Under the pieces are notes generated by a model, which was given only the letters and a program-made list of their open reading frames with translations, was not told the origin of the DNA and did no database searches. From contig JBNKLG010000026.1 of the NCBI GenBank assembly GCA_050292235.1, positions 1 through 34,083 on the forward strand: 34,083 nucleotides of DNA. Reading direction: 5' to 3'. The stretch comes from JBNKLG01 sp050292235. Lineage in GTDB: Bacteria > Pseudomonadota > Gammaproteobacteria > Chromatiales > Chromatiaceae. Of this stretch, positions 1 to 7,816 are shown in pieces (the first letter of the stretch is position 1; each line of letters starts with the position of its first letter). Both the position numbers and the translations under genes were made by a program.

Positions 1-86
1 TGGTAAAGGGTCTGTCGCACCGTCAAGCGGCGCTCATTGGTTTTTTGGATCGGGCGAGCCTCACCCGTACAATGGTCATTAGCCAT
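1..86 (-). CDS. SymE-family toxin, N-terminal part (cut by left edge)
   Basis: The minus strand opens with an ATG at 86-84, preceded by a GGGAG ribosome site seven bases upstream, and reads MANDHCTGEARPIQKTNERR followed by LTVRQTLY before leaving the window. The pattern of a short polar head followed by ERRLTV matches the start of SymE-type proteins (E. coli SymE has NNRQLTV at this place). SymE is an SOS-linked, AbrB/MazE-fold toxin that associates with ribosomes and is held down by an antisense RNA in E. coli. Only about 28 residues are visible, so integrity and toxicity cannot be judged. The assignment leans on the second copy at 502-806, whose beginning is nearly identical (60 of 65 bases) and whose end carries the diagnostic SymE C-terminal motif. 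Confidence 0.6.
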   Translation of the reverse strand, partial: MANDHCTGEARPIQKTNERRLTVRQTLY

Positions 87-211
87 GATCGACTCCCATA
101 TGGTCGTTGATGGTTAGCTGGCCTGGGGTGTTGCTGCACCCTTGGTCAGCGCCTTTTAATCCTTCCTTCGGTTATTTGTTTACCTTTTTAGCCGCTTGAT
201 TTTCTCCCGTG

Positions 212-436
212 TTATGCCACCGGCCTGATGGCATGTTCCACCTGGTGCTTGGCGATCAGGGCATCGATGACCGTGATGACCGTCTGCTTGTCCTCATCCC
301 CGAACCGCTCCAGTACCTGAAAGCGCCGGAATAGCGTCTCATCCACGTTGGGGTGTTCCTGCTGCGGGTTGCCTGTGAGCAAGTAATCCACCGTGGTGCT
401 AAGGGCGATCAAAGGGGTCAGACTCGATTGATCCAT
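212..436 (-). pseudogene. 3' remnant of an XRE-family transcriptional regulator
   Basis: The 74-residue reading frame begins in what is normally the end of a helix-turn-helix domain (LIALSTTVDYLLTG) and continues with the usual short tail of small XRE regulators (FRRFQVLERFGDEDKQ, then a helix ending in KHQ). The DNA-binding helices that should precede it are missing, and upstream sequence does not restore them. The ATG used here is therefore probably accidental and the gene is a 5'-truncated fragment. It lies between the two SymE-like copies on the same strand, so it may be debris of a regulator once linked to them. A small intact protein lacking the HTH is possible but less likely. Confidence 0.5.
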
Positions 437-456
437 AACGAATAGAGTTTCTGTTA

Positions 457-499
457 TAGAAAAGCACCGCTTAATCAGTCATTAACCGGGGCTTTTCTA
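457..499 (-). terminator. Hairpin after the broken symE copy
   Basis: Thirteen-base arms (457-469 and 487-499; 12 of 13 pair) surround a 17-base loop just past the stop codon of the disrupted symE copy. On the minus strand the 3' arm ends in CTTTTCTA, giving a modest U-rich tail. The arm core GAAAAGCACCG also occurs in the thrS-infC hairpin at 19273-19299. An intrinsic terminator is the simplest reading. Confidence 0.5.
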
Positions 500-501
500 T
501 T

Positions 502-806
502 TTAGCCGTGCTCCTCGGTAGTCACCACCAAACAGCCTGGCATGACCCTGACTTTGACGGGTGTTTTGATATCGAACCCGGCCTGTTCCAGCCACAGCCC
601 ATTACTCCGGGCATCCTGCCCTCCGCCCTTCGAGCCAGCCTCCGGCTGTTCAAATGTGCTCCCGGCACATTTGTTAGTTGCAACCAGGGCACCCACTTCT
701 CCCGCAGCTGCTGGGGCGGGTCATCCTTACGCGGTGGATGCTGGTAAAGGGTCTGTCGCACCGTTAAACGGCGCTTCTTGGTTTTTTGGATCGGGCGAGT
801 CTCACC
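502..806 (-). pseudogene. SymE-family toxin gene, disrupted
   Basis: Two halves of one SymE-like protein are found in different minus-strand frames. The upstream half (from about 806) reads GETRPIQKTKKRRLTV and continues to WVPWLQL. The downstream half reads NGLWLEQAGFDIKTPVKVRV then MPGCLVVTTEE, which matches the E. coli SymE motif GQWLEAAGF...VKVMEGCIVLT. A roughly 70-base palindrome-rich insertion at 604-674 and a frame change separate the halves. The upstream half also lacks a start codon: an in-frame TGA lies just upstream, near 815, and the sequence matching the other copy's initiation region is gone. The gene therefore seems dead at both its 5' end and its middle. Confidence 0.7.
604..674. 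repeat. Short palindromic insertion (REP/MITE-like)
   Basis: The segment contains three successive hairpins: GGGCA/TGCCC (609-613, 617-621), CAGCC/GGCTG (636-640, 644-648) and CAAATGTGC/GCACATTTG (651-659, 665-673). It sits exactly between two conserved blocks of a SymE-like gene, so it must be an insertion. The trinucleotide TTA flanks it (602-604, 674-676) and could be a target duplication, making the element 69 bases. No protein is encoded. Structure and size resemble REP-type or very small mobile palindromes. Its family cannot be named from one copy. Confidence 0.6.
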
Positions 807-947
807 TGAAGGAGATCAGAGCCAGTCAGCTTGACCCTCTTCTACTACCCGACCAGGACGACTTGATATCCCTGGTTCGCGCCTTAGTTTGCGGAAAAAT
901 CGACTCTCCAGCTCGACTCTGATCCCTGAGTACGATTAAATGTCGCC
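807..947. other. Intergenic stretch before lolC, no gene recognised
   Basis: Between the end of SymE similarity and the lolC start I see no convincing gene, and no strong sigma70 promoter or Shine-Dalgarno. The lolC promoter should lie here. Confidence 0.4.
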
Positions 948-2195
948 ATGTTTAAACCTTTACCCCTCTTTATTGGTCTGCGCTATACCCGTTCCAAGCG
1001 GCGCACTCATTTCATCGATTTCATCTCCATTATTTCTATTCTGGGCCTCATGCTGGGCGTGGCTGCTTTGATCATCGTGCTGTCGGTGATGAACGGCTTT
1101 CACAAAGAGGTGCGCGAGCGTATCCTGGGTATGGCCTCCCACGCCACCATTTTGGGCGCCGAGGGCAAGATTCTGGATTGGAAAAAGGGCCTTATCATTG
1201 CCAAGGATCATCCCGAGGTGATTGGCCAGGCTCCCTTCGTCGAATTGAAAGGCATGTTGATGAGCGGGGATCAGGTGGCCGGTGTTTCGGTACGCGGTAT
1301 CCTGCCGGAGGAGGAGCCCAAGGTCTCCAATGTGGGCGATCACATGCAGCAGGGGCGGTTGAGCGATCTCCAGGATCGCAGTTACAACATCATTCTGGGG
1401 GCCGAACTGGCCGGTTCTCTGGGCGTCGTCGTAGGGGATCGGGTCACTCTGGTGGCGCCAGAGGTGATGATGACCCCGACCGGCAGTATGCCGCGCATGC
1501 GCCGCTTCACCATCTCCGGGATTTTCAAGATCGATATGGGGAAATACGATTCCGGCGTCGCCTTTGTACACATGGCCGACGCTGCCCGTGTCCTGCGTCT
1601 GGGCGATGCGGTCAGTGGCATTCGGCTCAAACTGAAGGATATGTATAAGGCGCCTCAGGTCTCGGTAGAATTGGCCAGGGCTCAGGATGGCTGGTTCAAG
1701 GTTTCTGACTGGACCATGCAGCATCGCAATTTCTTTAGCGCCCTGCATACGGAAAAGCGCATGATGGGTCTGATTCTGTTCATCATTGTGCTGGTGGCGG
1801 CCTTTAATATCGTCTCTGCACTGGTGATGGTGGTCACCGATAAGAGCAGTGATATTGCCATTTTGCGCACCCTGGGCATGTCGCCGGGGGATATCCAGAA
1901 GATCTTTATGATTCAGGGGGCGACTCTGGGGATTGTGGGTACCCTTTCCGGGTTGATATTCGGTGTTTTGATCGCCTTGAATATCACCGCCATTGTGGGT
2001 GGCCTGGAAGATCTTTTCGGTTTTAAGGTGCTCGACCCCAATATCTACTACATCAGCAGCATGCCCTCCGATCTGCATTGGGATGATGTCTTCTGGATCT
2101 CCCTGGTCACCCTCTCCACGACCCTGGTCGCTACCATCTATCCCGCCAGACGGGCGGCGGCCACTCGTCCGGCGGAGGCCTTGCGCTATGAGTGA
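948..2195 (+). CDS. lolC: Lipoprotein-releasing ABC transporter permease LolC/LolE (LolF-like)
   Basis: The 415-residue protein is an inner-membrane permease of the LolCDE complex, which extracts outer-membrane lipoproteins from the inner membrane and hands them to LolA. The N-terminus (FIGLRYTRSKRRTHFIDFIS) is the family hallmark. One membrane helix lies near residues 23-50, a large periplasmic MacB-type domain follows, and three helices fill roughly residues 270-405, ending in YPARRAAATRPAEALRYE. Length equals the family norm (about 400-415). Only one permease gene accompanies lolD here, with no lolE beside it, so the complex may use a single LolF-type subunit as a homodimer, or the partner lies elsewhere. 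The stop overlaps the lolD start. No strong Shine-Dalgarno precedes the ATG, but no other start fits. Confidence 0.93.
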   Translation: MFKPLPLFIGLRYTRSKRRTHFIDFISIISILGLMLGVAALIIVLSVMNGFHKEVRERILGMASHATILGAEGKILDWKKGLIIAKDHPEVIGQAPFVELKGMLMSGDQVAGVSVRGILPEEEPKVSNVGDHMQQGRLSDLQDRSYNIILGAELAGSLGVVVGDRVTLVAPEVMMTPTGSMPRMRRFTISGIFKIDMGKYDSGVAFVHMADAARVLRLGDAVSGIRLKLKDMYKAPQVSVELARAQDGWFKVSDWTMQHRNFFSALHTEKRMMGLILFIIVLVAAFNIVSALVMVVTDKSSDIAILRTLGMSPGDIQKIFMIQGATLGIVGTLSGLIFGVLIALNITAIVGGLEDLFGFKVLDPNIYYISSMPSDLHWDDVFWISLVTLSTTLVATIYPARRAAATRPAEALRYE

Positions 2196-2868
2196 GATCA
2201 TTCTGCAGTGCCAGAATCTGCATCGTCACTTTGACGATGGCCAGCTCCAGGTGGATGTGCTCAAGGGCGTCGATATGCAGGTTGCAGCTGGTGAACGTTG
2301 CGCTATTCTCGGTGCTTCAGGTTCGGGCAAGAGTACGTTGTTGCATTGCCTGGGTGGTCTGGATCGCCCGGATGAGGGCAAAGTATTGCTGGCCGGTGAG
2401 AATCTGTTTCGCCTTAGCGAAACCCAGATCGGTCGTTTGCGCAATCGCACCCTGGGCTTTGTTTATCAGTTCCATCACCTTCTACCGGAGTTCTCCGCCC
2501 TGGAAAACGTCGCTATGCCGCTGCTGATTGCTGGCGAGGAGGTGGTCTCGGCCCGGGAGACGTCAAAGGCGATGCTGGATCGGGTCGGTCTGGGGAAGCG
2601 TCTGCAACACAAGCCTGCGGAGCTCTCCGGGGGCGAACGGCAACGGGCGGCCATTGCCCGTGCTCTGGTCAACAAACCCCAGTGTGTGTTGGCCGATGAG
2701 CCTACCGGCAATCTGGACGGCCACACCGCTGAATCCATCTACGACCTGATGCTGGAACTGAATCAATCCCTGGGTACCAGTTTTGTCATTGTGACCCACG
2801 ACATCAGTCTGGCCGAACGCATGGATCGGGTGCTGCATCTGGTTGATGGGGTCTTTGTCGATAGCTGA
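2188..2868 (+). CDS. lolD: Lipoprotein-releasing ABC transporter ATPase LolD
   Basis: This 226-residue ABC ATPase powers lipoprotein release by the Lol permease. Visible motifs are Walker A GASGSGKST (42-50), the Q-loop Gln94, the signature LSGGE (146-150), Walker B CVLADEP (166-172) and the switch His204. The ATG at 2188 overlaps the last 8 bases of the permease gene and has GGAGG ten bases upstream, so the two are translationally coupled. The same frame stays open upstream into lolC, but that extension is not homologous to LolD and was left out. The gene ends 12 bases before the convergent DUF2062 gene. Confidence 0.95.
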   Translation: MSEIILQCQNLHRHFDDGQLQVDVLKGVDMQVAAGERCAILGASGSGKSTLLHCLGGLDRPDEGKVLLAGENLFRLSETQIGRLRNRTLGFVYQFHHLLPEFSALENVAMPLLIAGEEVVSARETSKAMLDRVGLGKRLQHKPAELSGGERQRAAIARALVNKPQCVLADEPTGNLDGHTAESIYDLMLELNQSLGTSFVIVTHDISLAERMDRVLHLVDGVFVDS

Positions 2869-2880
2869 TTCTCTGGTTGA

Positions 2881-3414
2881 TCAGGCCTCGGTCTTTCTCT
2901 GCTGACGTGCTGCCCGGCGTCGTTTCAGATGGCTGATCACATGCCAGCGCCACAGCAGACGGGTGCCGATCATGCCCAGAACGCCAAAGACGGTGCCAAC
3001 GATGATGCCGCCGACGAAGAGGGGCCAGAAGATGTCCCCCAGCACGCTTTCCAGCCAGGCCATGTTCATCTGAAACTCGGCAATCTTGCTCTCTTGCCCC
3101 AGAACCCAAAGACCGACCCGATAACTGCCATAAAACATGGGGGGGATGGTGATGGGATTGGTGAGCCAGACCAAAGAGACTGAGATGGGCAGGTTGACCC
3201 GAAAGATGATGGCGAGGATGGCCGAGGTGAGCATCTGCGGAAAAATGGGGATAAAGGCGCATAACAGGCCGCAAAACATGGCCCCTGAGACCGAGCGCCG
3301 GTTGAGGTGAAACAGATTGGGGTCGTGGAGCAGACGGCCAAAGATCCGGAGATATTTGTGTTCTTTGAGTTTTTTGTGGTCGGGGGAGAGCTTGCGGAAA
3401 AAGGCTTTGGGCAT
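2881..3414 (-). CDS. DUF2062 family membrane protein
   Basis: The 177-residue protein has the DUF2062 pattern: a basic head (RKLSPDHKKLKEHKYLRIFG), then LLHDPNLFHLNRRSVSGA, a first membrane stretch, the conserved TNPITIPPMFY segment, a second stretch around GLWVLG and a last strongly hydrophobic helix (WPLFVGGIIVGTVFGVLG) before a basic tail. The family is found widely in proteobacteria, often near comEC or lol genes. Its biochemical role is not established. It is transcribed toward lolD and away from comEC. The start shown has only a weak ribosome site. Confidence 0.85.
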   Translation of the reverse strand: MPKAFFRKLSPDHKKLKEHKYLRIFGRLLHDPNLFHLNRRSVSGAMFCGLLCAFIPIFPQMLTSAILAIIFRVNLPISVSLVWLTNPITIPPMFYGSYRVGLWVLGQESKIAEFQMNMAWLESVLGDIFWPLFVGGIIVGTVFGVLGMIGTRLLWRWHVISHLKRRRAARQQRKTEA

Positions 3415-3472
3415 GGTTCGCCGACCAAAATTGTGGGAATGGAATCGACGCCATTTCAGGGTGGGGCCGACA

Positions 3473-3501
3473 TTGGAGTCAGGGATTTTAAACGATAATA
3501 T
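3473..3501 (+). promoter_or_regulatory. Candidate sigma70 promoter for comEC
   Basis: TTGGAG (3473-3478) is followed after 17 bases by TAATAT (3496-3501). Transcription would begin near 3508, next to the palindrome GGGGAATCCCC (3502-3512), about 50 bases before the comEC start. This is motif matching only. Confidence 0.35.
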
Positions 3502-3560
3502 GGGGAATCCCCTATTGATTTAGGGCAGATCCCCAGCGAATGAGAGGGCGAAGGAGTGCC

Positions 3561-5822
3561 ATGCCAACCGCCATTGCCTATTTTCTTGGCATCCTCAGTA
3601 TCCAACTGAGCCCCTGGCTGCCGTCAGTCTACTGGCTGTTGGGGCCGATGCTGCTTCTCATGCTGTTGCTGTACCGGCGCTACTGGATAGCGGCTGCCTT
3701 TATTCTGGGTCTTTCCTGGTCCTGGCTGCATGGGGCTTGGCAGCTGGCAGGCAGCTTGCCTTTGGTATTGGAAGGTGAGGATATTCTGATTCAGGGCCGA
3801 CTGGTTTCGCTACCCGTGCAGCGGGATAAAGGCTGGCGGTTCGAGTTTGAGATTGAGTCATTGGCCAATGCGCCAGCCTCGTTCAGCGGCAAGGTCCGGC
3901 TCTACTGGTATCGGGATGTCCCCGAACTGCATCTGGGCCAGCGCTGGCAATTACAGCTGCGATTGAAGCGACCCCGGGGGTTCCTCAATCCCGGCGGTTT
4001 CGATTACGAAGCCTGGTTGTGGCAGGCCGGTATCCGGGCCACGGGTTATGTGCGCACGAGTGCGGAGAACCGGTTGCTGGCAGAGCCCGGTGGTTTCCAA
4101 GGACTGGGTCAGGCCCGGCAGCAGATCCAGAAGCGGTTGCACGAACGGGTGCCGCCTTCGGCCATGCCTCTGATCGCTGCACTGAGCATTGGTGACCGCT
4201 CCGGTTTTGACAGCCAGCAGTGGGCCAATTTCCGCGCCACAGGCAGCAATCATCTGGTGGCCATCTCCGGCCTGCACATTGGCATGGTGGCTGGTGTCTT
4301 GCTGCTGGGAGTCGGGCGCCTCTGGCGTCTTTTTCCTCAGCTTTGTCTCTATTGGGCAGCCCAGCGGTCCGGGGCTGTGGCGGCATTGCTGGGAGCGACC
4401 CTTTACGCGGGTTTGGCCGGTTTTACCCTGCCTACGCAACGGGCCTTGATCATGTTGTCAGCCTTATTGTTGCCGTTGATTATGGGGCGGCAAAGCCGTT
4501 CTTGGCAGGGGTTGGGACTGGCGTTGATTCTGGTGTTGACCTTCGATCCCCGTGCCGCTTTGGCCCCTGGGTTTCTGCTGTCGTTTGCGGCGGTGGGAGC
4601 CATTCTCTGGCACTGCTCTTCGAGGGACGAAAAACCGGGCTGGTTGCGCCAGCTGTTGCGGATGCAGTGGGCGGTCACTTTGGCGCTAACGCCGCTGTTG
4701 ATGTTTCTGTTTCAGCAACTCTCCTGGTTGAGCTTTGTGGTCAATCTGATCGCCATTCCCTGGTTCAGTCTGGTGCTGGTGCCCCTGACCTTTGTTGCCG
4801 TGCTGTTGCTGCTGATCTGGCCGGATCTGGGCGCTTGGCTTTTCGGATGGCTGGCTCCCCTGTATAGCAGTACCCTGAGCGTTCTGGATACCCTGGCCAC
4901 CCAGGGTAATGGCCTGATCGATCTGGCTCAACGGCCTGCTTGGGCCTTATTATTGTCGGTTCTGGGGGCACTATGGCTGCTGTTGCCACTGCGTCTGCCT
5001 GCTAAGCCATTGGCACTGTTTCTCTTTTTGCCTCTGCTGCGGCCAGCGGCGCAAACCCTGCACCCTGGTGAATGGGAGTGGGTAATCCTGGATGTGGGGC
5101 AGGGGCTGGCTCAGTTGGTAAGAACCCAGCACCATCTCCTGCTTTACGATGCCGGTCCGGCTTTCAGCAAGGATTTCAATGCCGGTGAGGCGGTAGTGGT
5201 GCCCTATCTCAAAAGCCAGGGGATAGGCCGGATTGATCGCATGATCTTATCTCACGATGCCAGGGATCATTCCGGTGGTGCTCAGGCCGTTTTGAATGCC
5301 CTGCCTGTGGCCAGTGTGATGGGCGGGGAGGGGGATTACGCCCCCTGTAGGGCGGGTAACAGCTGGCGTTGGGATGGTGTCGAGTTTCGCATTCTGAATC
5401 CCGATCCAGGATCACCATGGCAGGGCAACAACGCTTCCTGTGTTTTGTCGGTGCAGCAGGGGGATCGACGCCTTTTGCTGACCGGCGATCTGGAAAGGGA
5501 GGGAGAGCAACGGTTGCAGGCACAGTATCCCGAGATTTTCCCCCTGACCCTGGTACAGGTGGGCCACCATGGCAGTCGCACCTCATCCAGCACGGATTTT
5601 GTCCGGGTAGCCCGGCCTGAGTTGGCGATTATCTCCAGTGGGTATCGCAATCGCTACGGATTTCCGGCGGTAAAAATCGTTCAGCGATGGCGGCAGGTTG
5701 GGAGTCAGGTTTGGGATACGCAGGACTCTGGCGCCATCCGGGTACGCTGGCAAGCTGCGCAAAGCGTTTGGGAGGTGGAACGGTATCGTGAAACAATGCA
5801 GAGGTTCTGGCGCAGCCACTAA
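3561..5822 (+). CDS. comEC: DNA internalization protein ComEC/Rec2
   Basis: This large polytopic membrane protein (753 residues from this start) forms the inner-membrane channel for single-stranded DNA in natural transformation. The order is typical: N-terminal helices, a soluble OB-like DUF4131 domain, the competence domain with ALSIGDRSG, ISGLHIGM and TLPTQRAL and many helices, then a C-terminal metallo-beta-lactamase-type domain from about residue 505 (LDVGQGLAQL, NASCVLSV, LLLTGD, VGHHGSRTSSS). I chose ATG 3561 because AAGGAG lies just upstream. An in-frame ATG at 3540 adds seven residues without a ribosome site. One oddity is that the metal motif reads SHDARDH (564-570), with Ala where an Asp ligand is usual. 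Confidence 0.93.
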   Translation: MPTAIAYFLGILSIQLSPWLPSVYWLLGPMLLLMLLLYRRYWIAAAFILGLSWSWLHGAWQLAGSLPLVLEGEDILIQGRLVSLPVQRDKGWRFEFEIESLANAPASFSGKVRLYWYRDVPELHLGQRWQLQLRLKRPRGFLNPGGFDYEAWLWQAGIRATGYVRTSAENRLLAEPGGFQGLGQARQQIQKRLHERVPPSAMPLIAALSIGDRSGFDSQQWANFRATGSNHLVAISGLHIGMVAGVLLLGVGRLWRLFPQLCLYWAAQRSGAVAALLGATLYAGLAGFTLPTQRALIMLSALLLPLIMGRQSRSWQGLGLALILVLTFDPRAALAPGFLLSFAAVGAILWHCSSRDEKPGWLRQLLRMQWAVTLALTPLLMFLFQQLSWLSFVVNLIAIPWFSLVLVPLTFVAVLLLLIWPDLGAWLFGWLAPLYSSTLSVLDTLATQGNGLIDLAQRPAWALLLSVLGALWLLLPLRLPAKPLALFLFLPLLRPAAQTLHPGEWEWVILDVGQGLAQLVRTQHHLLLYDAGPAFSKDFNAGEAVVVPYLKSQGIGRIDRMILSHDARDHSGGAQAVLNALPVASVMGGEGDYAPCRAGNSWRWDGVEFRILNPDPGSPWQGNNASCVLSVQQGDRRLLLTGDLEREGEQRLQAQYPEIFPLTLVQVGHHGSRTSSSTDFVRVARPELAIISSGYRNRYGFPAVKIVQRWRQVGSQVWDTQDSGAIRVRWQAAQSVWEVERYRETMQRFWRSH

Positions 5823-5828
5823 CTTTTC

Positions 5829-6884
5829 ATGAAATCACTGAGCAAGACTCAAAAGATCCTCTTTCTATCCCTGAGTTTTCTGTTGCTCATCGCGGGCACG
5901 GAGTGGGTGCGCAGCCAATTCATGGTGGAGGAACACCAGCTGCGCCAGGAGATTCGTCATGAATTGCAGCGGCAGTTTCCCGCTTTGAAGGCCGAAAACG
6001 ACAAGCGCTATGGCCTGCATCCCTGCGATCCCAATCAAACACTTGCAAAAGGAGCCCGCCAGGTGGTGCTGATTCACGGCCTGGATGATCCTGGTCAGGT
6101 GTGGAGTTATCTGGCGCCGCAATTGGTTGGGAAAGGGTATGCCTGTTGGTTGATGCGCTATCCGGACGACCAGCCCATCAGCGAGTCCGCCCAGTATCTC
6201 CATCAACAACTGGTTGGCCTGCGACAGCAAAAGGGCATTACCCATCTAAGGATCGTGGCCCACAGTATGGGGGGATTGGTGACCCGTGAAATGTTGACCG
6301 CACCCGGGTTGGCCAAGGAGGGGGTCCGACCCCAGATCACCCAGCTGATCATGGTGGGTACACCCAATCATGGATCGGAGATGGCCCGGTTCCGGATCCT
6401 GTCCGAGTTTGGGGATCAGCTTGGTGAGATGATCGATGGCCGGTTTGAATGGTTCGGCTGGTTGCGTGACGGTGCCGGAGAGGCGGGTATCGATCTCACC
6501 CCTGGAAGTCCCTTTTTACAGGCACTCAATGCCCGTCCTGCACCTTCCTCGACCCATCTGGCGGTCATTGCCGGTGTCATGGGAGAGGTGGAGAGACAGA
6601 CGATGGCCAAATGGCTGGAACAGCGGGGGGGCGCCAAGGCGCAACCCCTGGTCCATGCTCTGGGCAGGTTGTTGGCCTCAGTGGGTGATGGCGCGGTGCC
6701 TTTGGCATCGGCGCGTCTGGAGGGGGCTGAGTTCTATCAGGTCGAGGGCAACCATCTGAGCATTCTCTTCAATCTCACGAAGAGCAGCACGCGCGAGCCA
6801 GCTGCGGTGCCTATTGTTTTGGAGTTACTGGCCCGTCCGGATACCCAGCACCATTTGGAACCGGAGCCATCCCTGGCTCGATAA
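5829..6884 (+). CDS. Alpha/beta-hydrolase (lipase/PGAP1-like), membrane anchored
   Basis: The 351-residue protein has one N-terminal hydrophobic segment (about residues 9-24), which could be a signal anchor, then an alpha/beta-hydrolase core. VVLIHGLDDPGQVW carries the oxyanion HG motif and VAHSMGGLVTREM supplies the nucleophilic Ser in the elbow. VGTPNHGSEMARF is typical of lipases and PGAP1-like esterases, and GDGAVPLASARLEGA with a later NHLSIL supplies the probable Asp and His. It begins six bases after comEC and is probably co-transcribed with it. The substrate cannot be inferred; a periplasm-facing esterase or lipase is likely. Confidence 0.8.
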   Translation: MKSLSKTQKILFLSLSFLLLIAGTEWVRSQFMVEEHQLRQEIRHELQRQFPALKAENDKRYGLHPCDPNQTLAKGARQVVLIHGLDDPGQVWSYLAPQLVGKGYACWLMRYPDDQPISESAQYLHQQLVGLRQQKGITHLRIVAHSMGGLVTREMLTAPGLAKEGVRPQITQLIMVGTPNHGSEMARFRILSEFGDQLGEMIDGRFEWFGWLRDGAGEAGIDLTPGSPFLQALNARPAPSSTHLAVIAGVMGEVERQTMAKWLEQRGGAKAQPLVHALGRLLASVGDGAVPLASARLEGAEFYQVEGNHLSILFNLTKSSTREPAAVPIVLELLARPDTQHHLEPEPSLAR

Positions 6885-6897
6885 ATCAACGCTCTCT

Positions 6898-7665
6898 TTA
6901 CTGGAGAACAGGTCTGGCGTTGGTGGGCTGAATGGGCCGGTTATTGGCGTGGCCGCCCATGGCTTTGGTGAAGAGGTCGATCTGTTCTTGTGATAGCTCC
7001 AGTGGTGCGCTGATGACCAGCCAGGTGACGCCTTCGGAGCAGGGTGGGGTGGTGAGTGAGCCGTTGAACCGGTAGTACTCTTTGGTGCTGGGGATCAAGC
7101 TCTTCATCTCGTCACTGGAGAACTCGATGGACTTCTTCTCGTCGTGCTCGAAGGGCATCTTGGACCAGAGCTTGGCGATGGCGGGGTTCTCCTTGCCCAG
7201 GTTGAACATGACGCCGATCACAGCGATGTCGCCCTGTTCATTCAAATGAACAAAGTGGGCTTCCATGGCGAAGGATTTGCCTTCGATATGGTTTTCGCTG
7301 GGGATGTGGAAGTGGAACTGTTTGAGTTGGAAGGTCTTGCCTTCGATGGTGACACTGCTGCCATTTTCGACATTGATTTGAATGGTGTGTCCGTTGTTCC
7401 AGATCTCAGCGGCCTTGGCGCTGTAGCTGAGGCCGATTTCAGGAAGATCGGCCTCGATGGATGAGGCGATGTTAATCGGCGTCTGGTTCTTTCCGATGCC
7501 GCACATTCTGAATTTCTCGGAGATGTCTCCCCAGTGTTCCGGCCCGGTGTGCCCGGTGTAACCCCAGGCATTGTGACCGCCGTGTGCAGCATGTTCATCG
7601 GCGGCATAGAGGGCGGTGGTTCCGAAAACAATCGATGCTGCCGGAACGCCTTTCAATAGTTTCAT
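6898..7665 (-). CDS. Periplasmic alpha-type carbonic anhydrase
   Basis: The 255-residue protein begins with a signal peptide (cleavage likely after ALYA, residue 21) and a His-rich stretch, then an alpha-carbonic anhydrase domain interconverting CO2 and bicarbonate. Zinc ligands are His118 and His120 in QFHFHIPSEN and His137 in MEAHFVH. His93 (NNGHTIQI) matches the proton-shuttle position. SLTTPPCSEGVTW is the family signature, and Cys55 with Cys209 should form the usual disulfide of periplasmic forms. The gene stops 13 bases from the convergent hydrolase gene. The DsrE-like gene lies upstream on the same strand, 151 bases away. A GAGGAT ribosome site supports the start. Confidence 0.95.
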   Translation of the reverse strand: MKLLKGVPAASIVFGTTALYAADEHAAHGGHNAWGYTGHTGPEHWGDISEKFRMCGIGKNQTPINIASSIEADLPEIGLSYSAKAAEIWNNGHTIQINVENGSSVTIEGKTFQLKQFHFHIPSENHIEGKSFAMEAHFVHLNEQGDIAVIGVMFNLGKENPAIAKLWSKMPFEHDEKKSIEFSSDEMKSLIPSTKEYYRFNGSLTTPPCSEGVTWLVISAPLELSQEQIDLFTKAMGGHANNRPIQPTNARPVLQ

Positions 7666-7718
7666 CGCTTTAAATCCTCATGGTTATGGGTGTTGATATT
7701 CACCACGTCACCATGGAG

Positions 7719-7749
7719 CCGCCAGCCCTGCTGTTCGCATGGCTGGCGG
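7719..7749 (-). terminator. Perfect 9-bp hairpin downstream of the DsrE-like gene
   Basis: CCGCCAGCC (7719-7727) and GGCTGGCGG (7741-7749) pair perfectly around 13 bases. The hairpin lies between two minus-strand genes. No U-tract follows on the minus strand, so a terminator or an mRNA-stabilising structure are both possible. Confidence 0.35.
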
Positions 7750-7816
7750 TTTGCTAACTTTCGCTATGGCGACAATTCCGGTGTCGTGGCGGGGATGCCT
7801 GGATGTAAAGTAACGA

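Noticed and set aside
1..806. The 65-base direct repeat as an insertion sequence or attachment site
   Set aside because: Both copies translate to the same SymE N-terminus, so gene duplication explains the repeat; no transposase or integrase is present.
542..922. A plus-strand frame of 126 codons across the symE relic
   Set aside because: It spans the palindromic insertion and is the complement of SymE-like coding sequence. It has no ribosome site or known domain.
960..2201. A 413-codon open frame antisense to lolC
   Set aside because: It mirrors lolC codons; its translation is low-complexity, rich in His, Gln, Gly and Asp, with no domain. LolC on the plus strand is unambiguous.
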